Source of the DNA: Pseudomonas sp. TH15
Lineage (GTDB): Bacteria > Pseudomonadota > Gammaproteobacteria > Pseudomonadales > Pseudomonadaceae
Length of the DNA: 64,000 bases
Direction of reading: 5' to 3'
Assembly: GCF_016651105.1 (NCBI RefSeq)
Contig: NZ_JAEKEL010000001.1
Coordinates: forward strand, 774,001-838,000
Position 1 is the stretch's first letter, and each line of letters begins with the position of its first letter. This document shows, in pieces, positions 8,260 through 19,248 of the stretch. Under the pieces are notes generated by a model, which was given only the letters and a program-made list of their open reading frames with translations, had not been told where the DNA came from and searched no databases. A program made the translations under genes and the position numbers.

Positions 8260-9933
8260 TTAACTCACGATTTCGAGGGCGGGCTGCTGGCTGCTGCCAA
8301 AGGTCAAATACTCAACCAACTCCGCCAACGGCAAAGGCTTGCTGATCAGGTAACCCTGCACCTGATCGCAGCCAAAGCCGCGCAACAAGTCCAACTGCTC
8401 CGGGGTTTCCACGCCTTCGGCGACCACTTCCAAATTGAGGTTGTGCGCCAGGTTGATCATCGCGTGCACCAGTTTGCGGTTCTCTTCGCGCTCCTCCATG
8501 CCACCGACGAAGCTCTTGTCGACCTTGAGCAAGGTGATCGGCAGGCTGTTGAGGTGCACGAACGATGAGAAACCAGTGCCGAAGTCGTCGAGAGAGAAAC
8601 GCACGCCGAGTCGGCCGAGGGCATCCATGGTCTGCTTGACCAGATCGCTACGGCGCATCACTGCGGTTTCAGTCAGTTCGAACTCCAGCCATTGCGCCTC
8701 AACGCCGCGCTCGATGATCAAGCGACTGAGGGTCGACAACAATTGGCTGTCCTGAAACTGCCGGAACGACAGGTTGATCGCCATGTGCAGCGCCGGCAAA
8801 CCACGTTCGCGCAACGCCTGCATGTCGCGCAGGGCCCGGGAAATCACCCAGTAACCCAACGGCACGATCAAACCACTCTGCTCGGCCAGCGGCACGAACT
8901 CGCTCGGCGGCAGCAAGCCCCGTTCGCCATGACGCCAGCGCACCAACGCTTCGAGGCCGACGATCTGGCCGTCTTCAAGGTTCAGGCGCGGCTGGTAATG
9001 CAGTTCCAGCTCATCGCGACGCAAGGCCCGGCGCAGCTCGCTTTCGAGATCGGCCATGCTGCGGGCATTGCGGTTGATGCGTTCGTTGAAGATGTGAAAG
9101 GTGCAGCCCTGAGTGCTCTTGGCCTGCTGCATGGCGATGTGCGCGTGCCACATCAGCGGGTCGGCGCCGGCCTGGGCCCGGGCATGGGCAATCCCGAGGC
9201 TGGAGCCGATCAACAGGCTCTCGCCGTCGACCCAATAAGGCTCGGACAACGCTTCGGTAATGCGTTCGGCCATCCATTCGGCGCGTTGCGGCGCGCGGCG
9301 GGTGTCGATCAGCAGGGCGAACTCATCGCTGCCCAGCCGGGCCAATTGATCGCCGGCCTCAAGCTGGCTTTTCAGCCGCGCGACCACTTGCAGGATCAAT
9401 CGGTCGCCGGCCTGATGGCCGAGGGCGTCGTTGGCATGACGAAAGTTATCGAGATCGAGGTGGCCGAGGGCCAAACCGCGGCCGTCGTTTTCCGCCAGAC
9501 GCGCCGCCAGCAGGGTCTGGAAACCCTGGCGGTTGGCGATGCCGGTCAGCGGGTCTTGCTCGGCCAGGCGTTGCAGGGTGTTTTCCAGCACGCCGCGCTC
9601 GCGCACATGGCGCAGGCACCGGCGCAACATGCCGGCGTCGAGCATATCGCGCACCAGCCAGTCACTCACACCGTCGGGCGGGGTCAGCGGCTCGTGTTCG
9701 AGCAACATCACCGTCGGCAGGCTGCAACGGCCAGGCAGAGGCTGAAGGGCCGGGATCGTCAACAACACCGCACTGCGGTTGTCTTCGAACAAACTGCTGA
9801 CCGACTCCCAACTCGGCGCGCTGATCAGCACTGCCGAGCTCCCCATTGGAGCCAGACACTCGCGCAACAACGCTGCCCACGCTGGCTCTTCGGCCAGTAG
9901 CAGCAAACGCAAGGGTTCGACAGGCGTAGACAA
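8260..9933 (-). CDS. GGDEF-EAL protein, probable c-di-GMP phosphodiesterase (ProE-like)
   Basis: 557 residues: an N-terminal receiver-like part (1-115) without a clear phospho-acceptor site, a GGDEF domain (about 120-285) and an EAL domain (about 300-545). The diguanylate cyclase signature reads GSDEF, so cyclase activity is doubtful. The EAL catalytic set appears complete: EALVRW, AINLSFRQF, ELTET, the DDFGTGFSSF loop, LKVDKSF and VVAEGVET. It is therefore probably a c-di-GMP phosphodiesterase. By order it corresponds to PA5295 (ProE), described as a phosphodiesterase. The start is a TTG with GGGAG 5 bases upstream. Confidence 0.9.
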   Translation of the reverse strand: MSTPVEPLRLLLLAEEPAWAALLRECLAPMGSSAVLISAPSWESVSSLFEDNRSAVLLTIPALQPLPGRCSLPTVMLLEHEPLTPPDGVSDWLVRDMLDAGMLRRCLRHVRERGVLENTLQRLAEQDPLTGIANRQGFQTLLAARLAENDGRGLALGHLDLDNFRHANDALGHQAGDRLILQVVARLKSQLEAGDQLARLGSDEFALLIDTRRAPQRAEWMAERITEALSEPYWVDGESLLIGSSLGIAHARAQAGADPLMWHAHIAMQQAKSTQGCTFHIFNERINRNARSMADLESELRRALRRDELELHYQPRLNLEDGQIVGLEALVRWRHGERGLLPPSEFVPLAEQSGLIVPLGYWVISRALRDMQALRERGLPALHMAINLSFRQFQDSQLLSTLSRLIIERGVEAQWLEFELTETAVMRRSDLVKQTMDALGRLGVRFSLDDFGTGFSSFVHLNSLPITLLKVDKSFVGGMEEREENRKLVHAMINLAHNLNLEVVAEGVETPEQLDLLRGFGCDQVQGYLISKPLPLAELVEYLTFGSSQQPALEIVS

Positions 9934-10196
9934 GCTAGCTCCCTAGACTCTGCTAATGATGTAGGCGGCGGGCATTATGCCGCGCCGATAACCAATGACC
10001 AACTGACCTGGGTTATCAAACGCGGTTTTGTATCTGGAATACGAACATTAGACGCAAAACCCCCGCGCATCCTGCGTGAAAGTACCAAAACCGGCAAATA
10101 GAGATCGCGTGCTGCGTCACAAGTCGGAGAGAGCAGCACAATTCGCTGAGCCTGTTAAAATGCCGGCCCATTTCGCAAATGACTCCCTGATTCCGT

Positions 10197-12206
10197 ATGT
10201 CCCGACTCAATCCCCGGCAGCAAGAAGCCGTGAACTACGTCGGCGGCCCTCTATTGGTGCTCGCCGGTGCAGGCTCCGGCAAGACCAGCGTGATCACGCG
10301 CAAGATCGCGCACCTGATCCAGAACTGCGGCATCCGTGCCCAGTACATCGTCGCCATGACCTTTACCAACAAGGCTGCGCGGGAGATGAAGGAACGGGTC
10401 GGCACCCTGCTCAAGGGCGGCGAAGGCCGTGGCCTGACGGTGTGCACCTTCCACAACCTGGGCCTGAACATCATCCGCAAGGAACACGTGCGGCTGGGCT
10501 ACAAACCGGGCTTCTCGATCTTCGACGAGACCGACGTCAAATCCCTGATGACCGACATCATGCAGAAGGAATACGCGGGCGACGACGGCGTCGACGAGAT
10601 CAAGAACATGATCGGCTCGTGGAAAAACGACCTGATCCTGCCCGCTGAAGCCCTGGAAAACGCACGCAACCCCAAGGAACAGACCGCCGCCATCGTCTAC
10701 ACCCACTACCAGCGCACGCTCAAGGCGTTCAACGCGGTGGACTTCGACGACCTGATCCTGCTGCCGGTGAAGCTGTTCCAGGAACACGCCGACATCCTCG
10801 AAAAATGGCAGAACAAGGTCCGCTACCTGCTGGTGGACGAATACCAGGACACTAACGCCAGCCAGTATTTGCTGGTTAAGTTGCTGATCGGCACCCGTAA
10901 CCAGTTCACCGTGGTCGGCGACGATGACCAGTCGATCTACGCCTGGCGCGGCGCCCGGCCGGAAAACCTGATGCTGTTGAAGGACGACTATCCATCACTG
11001 AAAGTCGTCATGCTGGAACAAAACTATCGCTCCACCAGCCGCATCCTGCGTTGCGCCAACGTGCTGATCTCGAACAATCCCCACGAGTTTGAAAAACAAC
11101 TGTGGAGCGAGATGGGCCACGGCGACGAGATCCGGGTGATCCGCTGCCGCAACGAAGATGCCGAAGCCGAGCGCGTGGCCGTTGAGCTGCTGACCCTGCA
11201 CTTGCGCACCGACCGGCCGTACAGCGATTTCGCGATCCTGTATCGCGGTAACTATCAGGCCAAGCTGATCGAACTGAAGCTGCAACACCACCAGATTCCG
11301 TATCGACTGTCTGGCGGCAACAGCTTCTTCGGCCGTCAGGAAGTGAAAGACCTGATGGCTTACTTCCGTCTGATCGTGAACCCGGATGATGACAACGCCT
11401 TCCTGCGGGTGATCAACGTCCCACGCCGGGAAATCGGTTCGACGACGCTGGAGAAGCTCGGTAACTACGCCACCGAACGCAAAATCTCGATGTACGCCGC
11501 CACCGACGAAATCGGCCTGGGCGAGCATCTGGATACACGCTTCACCGATCGCCTGTCGCGCTTCAAGCGCTTCATGGACAGGGTCCGCGAGCAGTGCGCC
11601 GGCGAAGACCCGATCTCGGCCCTGCGCAGCATGGTCATGGACATCGACTACGAGAACTGGCTGCGCACCAACAGCTCCAGCGACAAGGCTGCCGACTACC
11701 GCATGGGTAACGTCTGGTTCCTGATCGAGGCGTTGAAAAACACCCTGGAGAAAGACGAAGAAGGCGAGATGACCGTCGAAGACGCCATCGGCAAACTGGT
11801 CTTGCGCGACATGCTCGAACGCCAGCAGGAAGAGGAAGACGGCGCCGAAGGTGTGCAGATGATGACCTTGCACGCCTCCAAGGGCCTGGAATTTCCCTAC
11901 GTGTTCATCATGGGCATGGAAGAGGAAATCCTCCCACACCGTTCCAGCATTGAAGCCGACACCATCGAAGAAGAGCGCCGTCTGGCCTACGTCGGGATTA
12001 CCCGGGCGCGTCAGACCCTGGCGTTCACTTTCGCCGCCAAGCGCAAGCAGTACGGCGAAATCATCGATTGCGCGCCGAGCCGCTTCCTCGATGAGCTGCC
12101 GCCGGACGACCTGGCCTGGGAAGGCAACGACGACACCCCCGTTGAAGTCAAAGCCGTTCGCGGCAATACCGCATTGGCGGATATACGCGCGATGTTAAAG
12201 CGCTAG
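10197..12206 (+). CDS. rep: ATP-dependent DNA helicase Rep (UvrD/Rep superfamily 1)
   Basis: 669 residues, the normal length. Walker A GAGSGKT lies at about 24-30, motif II DEYQDTN near 214, the GDDDQSIYAWRGA motif III follows, and HASKGLEFP plus the VGITRAR motif are near the C-terminus. Rep is a 3'-5' helicase that removes proteins ahead of the replication fork and helps restart stalled forks. No strong Shine-Dalgarno sequence precedes the ATG, but the N-terminus (MSRLNPRQQEAV) is that of the family. A possible -10 element (TTAAAAT) is seen about 40 bases upstream. Confidence 0.96.
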   Translation: MSRLNPRQQEAVNYVGGPLLVLAGAGSGKTSVITRKIAHLIQNCGIRAQYIVAMTFTNKAAREMKERVGTLLKGGEGRGLTVCTFHNLGLNIIRKEHVRLGYKPGFSIFDETDVKSLMTDIMQKEYAGDDGVDEIKNMIGSWKNDLILPAEALENARNPKEQTAAIVYTHYQRTLKAFNAVDFDDLILLPVKLFQEHADILEKWQNKVRYLLVDEYQDTNASQYLLVKLLIGTRNQFTVVGDDDQSIYAWRGARPENLMLLKDDYPSLKVVMLEQNYRSTSRILRCANVLISNNPHEFEKQLWSEMGHGDEIRVIRCRNEDAEAERVAVELLTLHLRTDRPYSDFAILYRGNYQAKLIELKLQHHQIPYRLSGGNSFFGRQEVKDLMAYFRLIVNPDDDNAFLRVINVPRREIGSTTLEKLGNYATERKISMYAATDEIGLGEHLDTRFTDRLSRFKRFMDRVREQCAGEDPISALRSMVMDIDYENWLRTNSSSDKAADYRMGNVWFLIEALKNTLEKDEEGEMTVEDAIGKLVLRDMLERQQEEEDGAEGVQMMTLHASKGLEFPYVFIMGMEEEILPHRSSIEADTIEEERRLAYVGITRARQTLAFTFAAKRKQYGEIIDCAPSRFLDELPPDDLAWEGNDDTPVEVKAVRGNTALADIRAMLKR

Positions 12207-12223
12207 AATCGACTACTTTTTAA

Positions 12224-12835
<612 letters not shown>

Positions 12836-12853
12836 AGCCACACCGCAAAACCC

Positions 12854-12945
12854 ATGTGGGAGCGGGCTTGCTCGCGAAAGCGCAGTATCAGTCAATGTTG
12901 ATGTCGACTGACACACTGCCTTCGCGAGCAAGCCCGCTCCCACAT
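12854..12945. repeat. Inverted REP pair
   Basis: ATGTGGGAGCGGGCTTGCTC and its complement lie about 40 bases apart, between the converging ends of xpt and the acetyl-CoA hydrolase family gene. Confidence 0.9.
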
Positions 12946-12962
12946 TTGATTTCTGTTTGCAT

Positions 12963-14885
12963 TTATTGCGCGGTGGCTTTGAGGCCGGTGAGCAGCAAAC
13001 GCTGAAACAAGTCCTCTTTCAAGCCTTCCGGGTTGGTCAGCTGCATCCGCTCCAAATGCCCGGGAAATTCCGAAGGCTGCGGCGCATCCAGCGCAGCCTT
13101 ACCCAGCTCCAGAATCTCGGTCAGCTTGAACTTGCTCTTCAACCAGTTCAGCGCCCGCAACAAATCCCGTTCCACATCAGTGAAATCACACCCCAGCGGA
13201 TACTCCGGAAACAGGTTCGGGTGCCGCGCCTGAATGGCCTGCAAGCGCTGAGGGTTGTTGTCGGTGAACCTCGGATCAATCCGGAAATTCTTCGGCAACT
13301 TGCCAACGGCCTGAGCCTGTTCGATCAGCCCCGGCTGGAAGCGTGAATCGCTGATGTTCAACAGCGCCTCAATCACCGCCGCATCGTTCTTGCCCCGCAA
13401 GTCGGCGATGCCGTATTCGGTGACGACGATGTCCCGCAGGTGTCGCGGGATGGTGCAGTGGCCGTACTCCCAGACGATGTTCGAATTGACCTCACCGCCC
13501 GACTCGCGCCAACTGCGCAGGATCAGCACCGAGCGCGCGCCTTCCAGCGCATGGCCCTGGGCGACGAAGTTGTACTGCCCGCCGACACCGCTGAGCACCC
13601 GCCCGTCTTCCAGTTGATCCGCTACGCCGGCGCCCATCAGGGTCACGGTGAACGCGGAGTTGATGAACCGTGCATCGATGCGCTGCAAGCGTTTGAGTTC
13701 TTCCTGACCGTAGAGCTCGTTGATGTAGCTGATGCGGGTCATGTTGAATTCGAGGCGCTTGCTCTGGGGCAACTCGCGCAGGCGCTCATAGAAACTGCGC
13801 GGCCCGAGGAAGAACCCGCCATGCACCGAGATGCCGTCGGTTTGCGCGGCTTCATCGAGGGTGCCGTCGTTGGCCTGTTGCTGGGTTGCCACGTCCGGGT
13901 AGACCTTGCGCCGTACGATCCCGGCATCGGCCAATACCAGCAAACCGTTGACGAACATTTCGCTACAACCGTACAAGCCCTTGGCGAACGGCTCGACGCC
14001 ACCTTCGCGATCAATCAACTGCGCCCATTGGCTCAGATTCAAGTCCGCCAACAACGCCTGGTAACCGGCGTTATCGGCCTGGCGTGCCAGCAATGCCGCC
14101 GTCAATGCATCACCCATGGAACCGATGCCGATTTGCAGCGTGCCGCCGTCGCGTACCAGCGCACTGGCGTGCAAACCGATGAAGTGGTCCTGGAAACCCA
14201 CCGGCATATTCGGCGTGGAGAACAGCGTGGTGTTGTCCTTCTCGTCGATCAGCAAGTCGAAGGTGTCGATGCCGATTTCGGCGTCCCCCGGCATGTAGGG
14301 CAAATCGTTGTGCACCTGGCCGACGATCAGCACCGTCTCCCCCGCCGCCCGGCGTTTGGCGATCATCGGAAACAGGTCGAGGGTGATGTCCGGGTTGCAA
14401 CTCAGGCTCAAGCGGTCCGGGTGTTCGGCATGGCTGGCCACCAGTTGCGCCACCAGGTTCAGGCCGGCGGCGTTGATGTCCCGGGCGGCGTGGCTGTAGT
14501 TGCTGCTGACGTAATCCTGCTGGGCCTGGGCGCTGTGCAGCAGGCTGCCCGGTTGCATGAAGAATTGCTCGACGTGAATGTTGGCTGGCAGGTCATCTTT
14601 GTGAAGATCGGCGAGGAAATCCAGCTCTGGATAGTCGCCGAAGACCCGTTCGATAAACGGTTCGAGGAAGCGCTTTTGCAAGCCATCGCCCAAGGAAGGC
14701 CGACCAAGGCACAGCGCGGTGTAAATCGTCAGCCGCCGTTCGGGCAGTTGCACGATGCGTTGGAACAGCGCATTGACGAAGTGGTTGGGTTTACCCAAAC
14801 CCAAGGGCAAGCCCATGTGAATATGCACCGGCAACCTTGCCAGTACGTCATCGACCGCCTGCTCGATAGAACATAACTGCACCAT
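12963..14885 (-). CDS. Acetyl-CoA hydrolase/transferase family protein
   Basis: 640 residues of the acetyl-CoA hydrolase/CoA-transferase class I family, the long form. Conserved parts include LSGVGGQYNF, the following RESGGEVNSNIVWEYG segment and VVTEYGIADLRGK. Such enzymes move CoA between acyl groups or hydrolyse acyl-CoA; the substrate is not clear here. A longer frame adds 69 codons, but these run through a REP element and translate to its usual nonsense (ASKPAPT). The ATG at 14885 has GGGAGG at the right distance, so it is the start. No partner gene is adjacent. Confidence 0.85.
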   Translation of the reverse strand: MVQLCSIEQAVDDVLARLPVHIHMGLPLGLGKPNHFVNALFQRIVQLPERRLTIYTALCLGRPSLGDGLQKRFLEPFIERVFGDYPELDFLADLHKDDLPANIHVEQFFMQPGSLLHSAQAQQDYVSSNYSHAARDINAAGLNLVAQLVASHAEHPDRLSLSCNPDITLDLFPMIAKRRAAGETVLIVGQVHNDLPYMPGDAEIGIDTFDLLIDEKDNTTLFSTPNMPVGFQDHFIGLHASALVRDGGTLQIGIGSMGDALTAALLARQADNAGYQALLADLNLSQWAQLIDREGGVEPFAKGLYGCSEMFVNGLLVLADAGIVRRKVYPDVATQQQANDGTLDEAAQTDGISVHGGFFLGPRSFYERLRELPQSKRLEFNMTRISYINELYGQEELKRLQRIDARFINSAFTVTLMGAGVADQLEDGRVLSGVGGQYNFVAQGHALEGARSVLILRSWRESGGEVNSNIVWEYGHCTIPRHLRDIVVTEYGIADLRGKNDAAVIEALLNISDSRFQPGLIEQAQAVGKLPKNFRIDPRFTDNNPQRLQAIQARHPNLFPEYPLGCDFTDVERDLLRALNWLKSKFKLTEILELGKAALDAPQPSEFPGHLERMQLTNPEGLKEDLFQRLLLTGLKATAQ

Positions 14886-14989
14886 CTGATCCTCCCGCGC
14901 GTTCCGTGAATTGGGGTTGGACCGAGCTTGCCGGGTCTTTGCTGCAAAGAACAGTCTCAGAAGCCAAATCATGCGAACACTGATGACCC

Positions 14990-15080
14990 CTGTGGGAGCG
15001 GGCTTGCTCGCGAAAGCGGTGTGTCCGTCAGCATGATGGCAACTGCCAGGGCCCCTTCGCGATGCAAGCCCGCTCCCAGA
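14990..15080. repeat. Inverted REP pair
   Basis: TGTGGGAGCGGGCTTGCTCG faces a shorter, slightly diverged partner (GATGCAAGCCCGCTCCCA). It lies between the cytochrome gene terminator and the start of the acetyl-CoA hydrolase family gene. Confidence 0.85.
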
Positions 15081-15118
15081 AGGGATCTTCATTCACTTCA
15101 GGACAAAACAGCAGGCAC

Positions 15119-15145
15119 AAAAAAGCCGCTCGTAAGCGGCTTTTT
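15119..15145 (-). terminator. Intrinsic terminator behind the cytochrome c5 gene
   Basis: A 7-bp stem AGCCGCT/AGCGGCT with a CGTA loop is flanked by A- and T-runs. It lies just after the stop of the cytochrome gene. Confidence 0.85.
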
Positions 15146-15159
15146 GCTGAAAATGGGGC

Positions 15160-15588
15160 TTATTTCAGGCCGGACATCTTCTGGATGGCGCCTTCAAGAT
15201 CTTTCACTTCGCAGTCACTGCAGGTGCCTTTTGGTGGCATCGCATTGAGCCCTGCCAACGCAACCTTCGCCAAGCCAGCAGCGGTGCCGCCTTCTTTATC
15301 GGCGCGTTTTTTCCAGTCTGCGGCATCACCGATTTTCGGCGCGCCTAACAGGCCGGTGCCGTGGCAAGCATTGCAATGTTTGGCAATGATTTCATCAGGG
15401 GTTTTCGCTGCGCCGCCGCCTACCGAAGCAGCGACTTCCATCCCTTTGCATTCTTGACCTGTTACACAGACCTGGCCGACGGGCTCAAGACGCTTGGCGA
15501 TGTCGTCGGTGGTAGAAGCTTGTGCGCTCACTGCCCATAGGGCCAATACAGTTGCTGGTGCAGCCAGCATTTTCATAATTAGGTTCAC
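15160..15588 (-). CDS. cycB: Cytochrome c5 family protein
   Basis: 142 residues with a signal peptide (to about residue 25, SAQA). A single heme-binding CNACH motif lies in the middle; a likely methionine ligand is in LNAMPPKG. The c5-type extra cysteine pair (CSDCE) is near the end and another pair lies before the heme site (CVTGQEC). It should be a periplasmic or membrane-associated electron carrier. The start is probably GTG 15588 (GAGGG upstream), with ATG 15576 as the alternative. It is a single-gene unit with its own terminator. Confidence 0.9.
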   Translation of the reverse strand: MNLIMKMLAAPATVLALWAVSAQASTTDDIAKRLEPVGQVCVTGQECKGMEVAASVGGGAAKTPDEIIAKHCNACHGTGLLGAPKIGDAADWKKRADKEGGTAAGLAKVALAGLNAMPPKGTCSDCEVKDLEGAIQKMSGLK

Positions 15589-15757
15589 GCGTTCACCCTC
15601 AATGGTGGCTATTCACGCCCGCGGCCACGGTTCGCAGGCGGGCGCAAGTATAACGGCAAGCCCGCCACACTGAAACAACCCCAAAGTCGAAGGGGTCTTG
15701 TTGTGCGGTGTAAAACTGCTCGGGCGCCTCGGCAGTGCTGGCAGGACGCCTCTTTTC

Positions 15758-16306
15758 TTAGAAATTCGCCGGCGTGGCTGCGCTGATTAGTCGCGCCGGC
15801 GCGTCGAACGGATTCCGGAAACGGTGCGGCTTGGTACTTTCAAAGTAGTAGCTGTCGCCGGCTTCGAGCACAAAAGTTTCAGCCCCGACCACCAATTCCA
15901 GCCGACCTTCCACCAGAATCCCGGTTTCCTCGCCCTCGTGGGTGAGCATCTCGTCACCGGTATCGGCGCCTGGCGGGTAGATTTCATTGAGGAAGGCGAT
16001 CGCCCGGCTCGGGTGAGCCCGGCCGACCAGTTTCATGGTCACGGCGCCATCGGAAATATCGATCAGCTCGTTGGCCTTGTAGACGATCTGAGTCGGTTTT
16101 TCCTGCAGGATCTCTTCGGAAAAGAACTCGACCATGGACATGGGAATCCCGCCCAACACTTTGCGCAGCGAACTGATCGAGGGGCTGACGCTGTTCTTCT
16201 CGATCATCGAAATCGTGCTGTTGGTAACACCCGCGCGTTTGGCGAGCTCACGCTGCGAAAGGCCTTTGAGCTTACGGATGGATTGCAGTCGTTCACCGAC
16301 GTCCAA
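15758..16306 (-). CDS. pauR: XRE-cupin transcriptional regulator, PauR-like
   Basis: 182 residues: an N-terminal helix-turn-helix of the Cro/C1 type (about 4-60, LSQRELAKRAGVTNSTISM) and a C-terminal cupin (about 105-175). This layout and the position next to alanine racemase match PA5301 (PauR), the repressor of polyamine catabolism in P. aeruginosa; the cupin is thought to sense polyamines or their products. The start is TTG with GGAGG about 9 bases upstream. The catabolic genes it would be expected to control include the oxidoreductase at 20.5 kb and the aldehyde dehydrogenase at 31.6 kb. Confidence 0.88.
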   Translation of the reverse strand: MDVGERLQSIRKLKGLSQRELAKRAGVTNSTISMIEKNSVSPSISSLRKVLGGIPMSMVEFFSEEILQEKPTQIVYKANELIDISDGAVTMKLVGRAHPSRAIAFLNEIYPPGADTGDEMLTHEGEETGILVEGRLELVVGAETFVLEAGDSYYFESTKPHRFRNPFDAPARLISAATPANF

Positions 16307-16435
16307 TGCTTGCGCCTCCAGGGATTCAGGGTTGTTGAAATATTGAGCGTTATCATGGCGACAGCGTTCAGTATTTACAACACTTGGGCCTGAATCCTGT
16401 TCAGCGAGGCGACTTCCGGCGTGGCGTGCTTCGCC

Positions 16436-17509
16436 TCAAGACCCGGAATAGAGCAGTGGCACCCGGCGCAGGTTGCAGAAGATCTGATAAGGAATGGTGT
16501 CGGCAGCGGCGGCCACGTCGCTGGCGAGGATGTTTTTGCCCCACAACTCGACGGTGGAACCGAGGCCGGCCTGCGGCACATCGGTCAGGTCGATGCAAAG
16601 CATGTCCATCGAGACCCGGCCAATCAACTGGCTACGCTGCCCGGCGACCATCACCGGCGTGCCAGTCGGTGCCTGACGCGGGTAGCCATCGGCGTAACCC
16701 ATGGCTACCACACCAACGCGCATCGGCTTGGGCGTGATGAATTTCGCGCCGTAACCGATCGGCTCGCCGGCCGGCAATTCGCGCACGCAGATCACTTTCG
16801 ATTCGAGGGTCATCACCGGTTGCAGGCGCGAGGCCACAGCGTTGGCTTCTTCGAAAGGCGTGGCGCCGTAGAGCATGATGCCCGGACGCACCCAATCGCT
16901 TGGAATCTGCGGCCAACCGAGTACCGCCGGCGAGTTACGCAGGCTGACCTCGGCGGACAAACCCTGGCGTGCCGCTTCGAACACAGCGACCTGTTCGGCA
17001 CTGGACTGCTCGTGCAATTCATCGGCCCGGGCGAAGTGGCTCATCAAAACGATCTTCGAGACTTTGCCGCTGGCCAGCAGCCGTTGGTAAGCCGCCTGAT
17101 AATCCGCCGGATGCAAGCCAACCCGGTGCATGCCCGAATCGAGCTTGAGCCAGACCGTGATCGGCTTGCTCAGCGCGGCTTTCTCGATCGCTTCGAGCTG
17201 CCACAGCGAATGCACCACGCACCAGAAGTCATGCTCGACGATCAGCGACAGCTCATCGGCTTCGAAAAAACCTTCCAGCAACAACACCGGCGCACGAATG
17301 CCCGCGGCGCGCAGCTCCAACGCCTCTTCAATACACGCCACCGCAAACCCGTCCGCCTCGGCTTCCAGCGCCTGGGCGCAACGCACCGCACCATGGCCGT
17401 AGGCATCGGCCTTGATTACCGCGAGGGCCTTGGCCCCCGTGATTTCACGGGCGATTCGGTAGTTGTGACGCAGGGCTTGGAGGTCGATCAGGGCACGAGC
17501 AGGACGCAT
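16436..17509 (-). CDS. dadX: Alanine racemase, catabolic type (DadX/Alr)
   Basis: 357 residues of the PLP-dependent alanine racemase family. The PLP lysine is K33 in [10 protein letters not shown], and the second catalytic tyrosine lies in the IGYGAKF region. It interconverts L- and D-alanine. Placed downstream of ridA and dadA on the same strand, it would feed D-alanine to DadA, as in the dadAX operon, while also supplying D-alanine for the cell wall. There are about 110 bases between it and ridA. No strong ribosome binding site is seen before the ATG. Confidence 0.92.
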   Translation of the reverse strand: MRPARALIDLQALRHNYRIAREITGAKALAVIKADAYGHGAVRCAQALEAEADGFAVACIEEALELRAAGIRAPVLLLEGFFEADELSLIVEHDFWCVVHSLWQLEAIEKAALSKPITVWLKLDSGMHRVGLHPADYQAAYQRLLASGKVSKIVLMSHFARADELHEQSSAEQVAVFEAARQGLSAEVSLRNSPAVLGWPQIPSDWVRPGIMLYGATPFEEANAVASRLQPVMTLESKVICVRELPAGEPIGYGAKFITPKPMRVGVVAMGYADGYPRQAPTGTPVMVAGQRSQLIGRVSMDMLCIDLTDVPQAGLGSTVELWGKNILASDVAAAADTIPYQIFCNLRRVPLLYSGS

Positions 17510-17618
17510 GGCGGCAGACTTCTAGGCGGTCATGGGAATAAAAACCGGCGCTGGCTGACGGCGTGAACCGCCAACAGCACCGGGAGAGGGATCGTTACTA
17601 ACAGGTAGTTGCGGCGCG

Positions 17619-17972
17619 TTACGGCAGCGCGGCAACCACCGACAGCTCAACCAGGATTTGCGGTTCGCACAGCTTCGACTCAACGGTGGCACGAGCAGGG
17701 GCAACGCCTTTTGGCAGCCACTTGTCCCAAACCGAATTCATGCCTTCGAAGTGCGCATCGATGTCTTTCAGATAAATCGTCACCGAGAGTATGTGGCTCT
17801 TGTCGGTGCCGGCCAGATCGAGCAAACGCTCGATGTTGGCGAGGGTTTCACGGGTCTGCTGTTCAATCCCGGCGCTCATGTCATCGCCGACCTGCCCTGC
17901 CAGGTACACCGTACCGTTGTGGGCGACGATCTGACTCATGCGTTCATTGGTGAGCTGGCGCTGGATTGCCAT
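17619..17972 (-). CDS. RidA family reactive intermediate deaminase
   Basis: 117 residues of the RidA/YjgF/UK114 fold. These trimeric enzymes hydrolyse imines and enamines released by amino acid oxidases and PLP enzymes. The conserved N-terminal [10 protein letters not shown] and the C-terminal half with [10 protein letters not shown] are present. Its start overlaps the end of dadA by 29 bases, and AGGAG precedes the ATG. Its position directly behind dadA fits clearing 2-iminopropionate made from D-alanine. A second RidA gene is at 50993-51373. Confidence 0.92.
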   Translation of the reverse strand: MAIQRQLTNERMSQIVAHNGTVYLAGQVGDDMSAGIEQQTRETLANIERLLDLAGTDKSHILSVTIYLKDIDAHFEGMNSVWDKWLPKGVAPARATVESKLCEPQILVELSVVAALP

Positions 17973-19248
17973 GTTTTGCGGACTCCTGGATTTTGTGACC
18001 GTAACGGGAAATATCGAGGCCTTCGGCGCTGATCTGTGGTGTTTTCTTCGCCATCAGGTCAGCCAGCAAACGACCGGAACCACAGGCCATGGTCCAACCG
18101 AGCGTACCGTGGCCAGTGTTCAGGAACAGATTGCTGAACGGTGTAGCACCAACGATCGGCGTGCCGTCCGGTGTGGTCGGACGCAAACCGGTCCAGAAAC
18201 TCGCCTGGGCCAGATCGCCGCCCTGAGGATAAAGGTCGTTGACGATCATCTCCAGGGTTTCGCGCCGACGCGGGTTCAGCGACAGGTCAAAACCGGCTAT
18301 TTCAGCCATGCCGCCGACGCGGATACGGTTGTCGAAACGGGTGATCGCGACCTTGTAGGTCTCGTCGAGAATAGTCGAAGTCGGGGCCATCGCCGGGTTG
18401 GTGATCGGCACGGTCAGGGAGTAACCCTTGAGCGGATACACCGGTGCCTTGATGCCCAGCGGCTTGAGCAGTTGCGGCGAGTAGCTGCCGAGTGCCAGGA
18501 CGTAGCGGTCAGCGGTTTCCAGCTTGCCGTCGATCCACACGCCGTTGATGCGATCACCGGCGTGGTCCAGGCGCTGAATGTCCTGGCCGTAGCGGAATTC
18601 CACACCCAGCTTCACGGCCATTTCGGCCAGGCGGGTGGTGAAGATCTGGCAGTCGCCGGTCTGGTCGTTCGGCAGGCGCAGGGCACCGGCAAGAATGTCG
18701 GTGACGCTGGCCAGGGCCGGTTCGACGCGAGCAATGCCGGCGCGGTCGAGCAGTTCGAACGGCACGCCGGACTCTTTCAGCACGGCGATGTCTTTCGCGG
18801 CGCCGTCGAGTTGAGCCTGGGTGCGGAACAGTTGAGTCGTACCGAGGCTGCGGCCTTCGTAGGCGATGCCGGTTTCGGCGCGCAATTCGTCGAGGCAGTC
18901 ACGGCTGTACTCGGACAGACGGACCATGCGCTCCTTGTTCACCGCATAGCGATTGGCGGTGCAGTTGCGCAGCATCTGCGCCATCCACAGATATTGGTCG
19001 ATGTCGGCAGTGGCCTTGATTGCCAGCGGCGCGTGACGCTGCAACAACCACTTGATCGCCTTGAGCGGCACGCCCGGCGCTGCCCACGGCGAGGCATAAC
19101 CCGGGGAGACTTGCCCGGCGTTGGCGAAACTGGTCTCCATGGCGGCAGCCGGCTGACGGTCCACGACCACCACTTCAAACCCGGCACGTGCCAGATAGTA
19201 AGCACTGGCGGTACCGATGACGCCGCTACCCAAGACCATAACGCGCAT
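17944..19248 (-). CDS. dadA: D-amino acid dehydrogenase small subunit DadA
   Basis: 434 residues from the ATG at 19248, chosen because GAGGG precedes it and the family begins [12 protein letters not shown]. The dinucleotide-binding GxGxxG is at about 7-12, followed by the DAO fold, and the typical [14 protein letters not shown] is near the end. It is a membrane-associated FAD enzyme that oxidises D-alanine and other D-amino acids to 2-oxo acids and ammonia, passing electrons to the respiratory chain. It heads the dadA-ridA-dadX unit and is divergent from lrp. Confidence 0.96.
   Translation of the reverse strand: MRVMVLGSGVIGTASAYYLARAGFEVVVVDRQPAAAMETSFANAGQVSPGYASPWAAPGVPLKAIKWLLQRHAPLAIKATADIDQYLWMAQMLRNCTANRYAVNKERMVRLSEYSRDCLDELRAETGIAYEGRSLGTTQLFRTQAQLDGAAKDIAVLKESGVPFELLDRAGIARVEPALASVTDILAGALRLPNDQTGDCQIFTTRLAEMAVKLGVEFRYGQDIQRLDHAGDRINGVWIDGKLETADRYVLALGSYSPQLLKPLGIKAPVYPLKGYSLTVPITNPAMAPTSTILDETYKVAITRFDNRIRVGGMAEIAGFDLSLNPRRRETLEMIVNDLYPQGGDLAQASFWTGLRPTTPDGTPIVGATPFSNLFLNTGHGTLGWTMACGSGRLLADLMAKKTPQISAEGLDISRYGHKIQESAKHGNPAPAHQ

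Noticed and set aside
13440..14876. A 478-codon plus-strand open frame
   Set aside because: Antisense shadow of the acetyl-CoA hydrolase family gene.
14886..15092. N-terminal extension of the acetyl-CoA hydrolase family protein
   Set aside because: The 69 extra codons run through a REP element and give its typical translation; the internal ATG at 14885 has a strong ribosome binding site.
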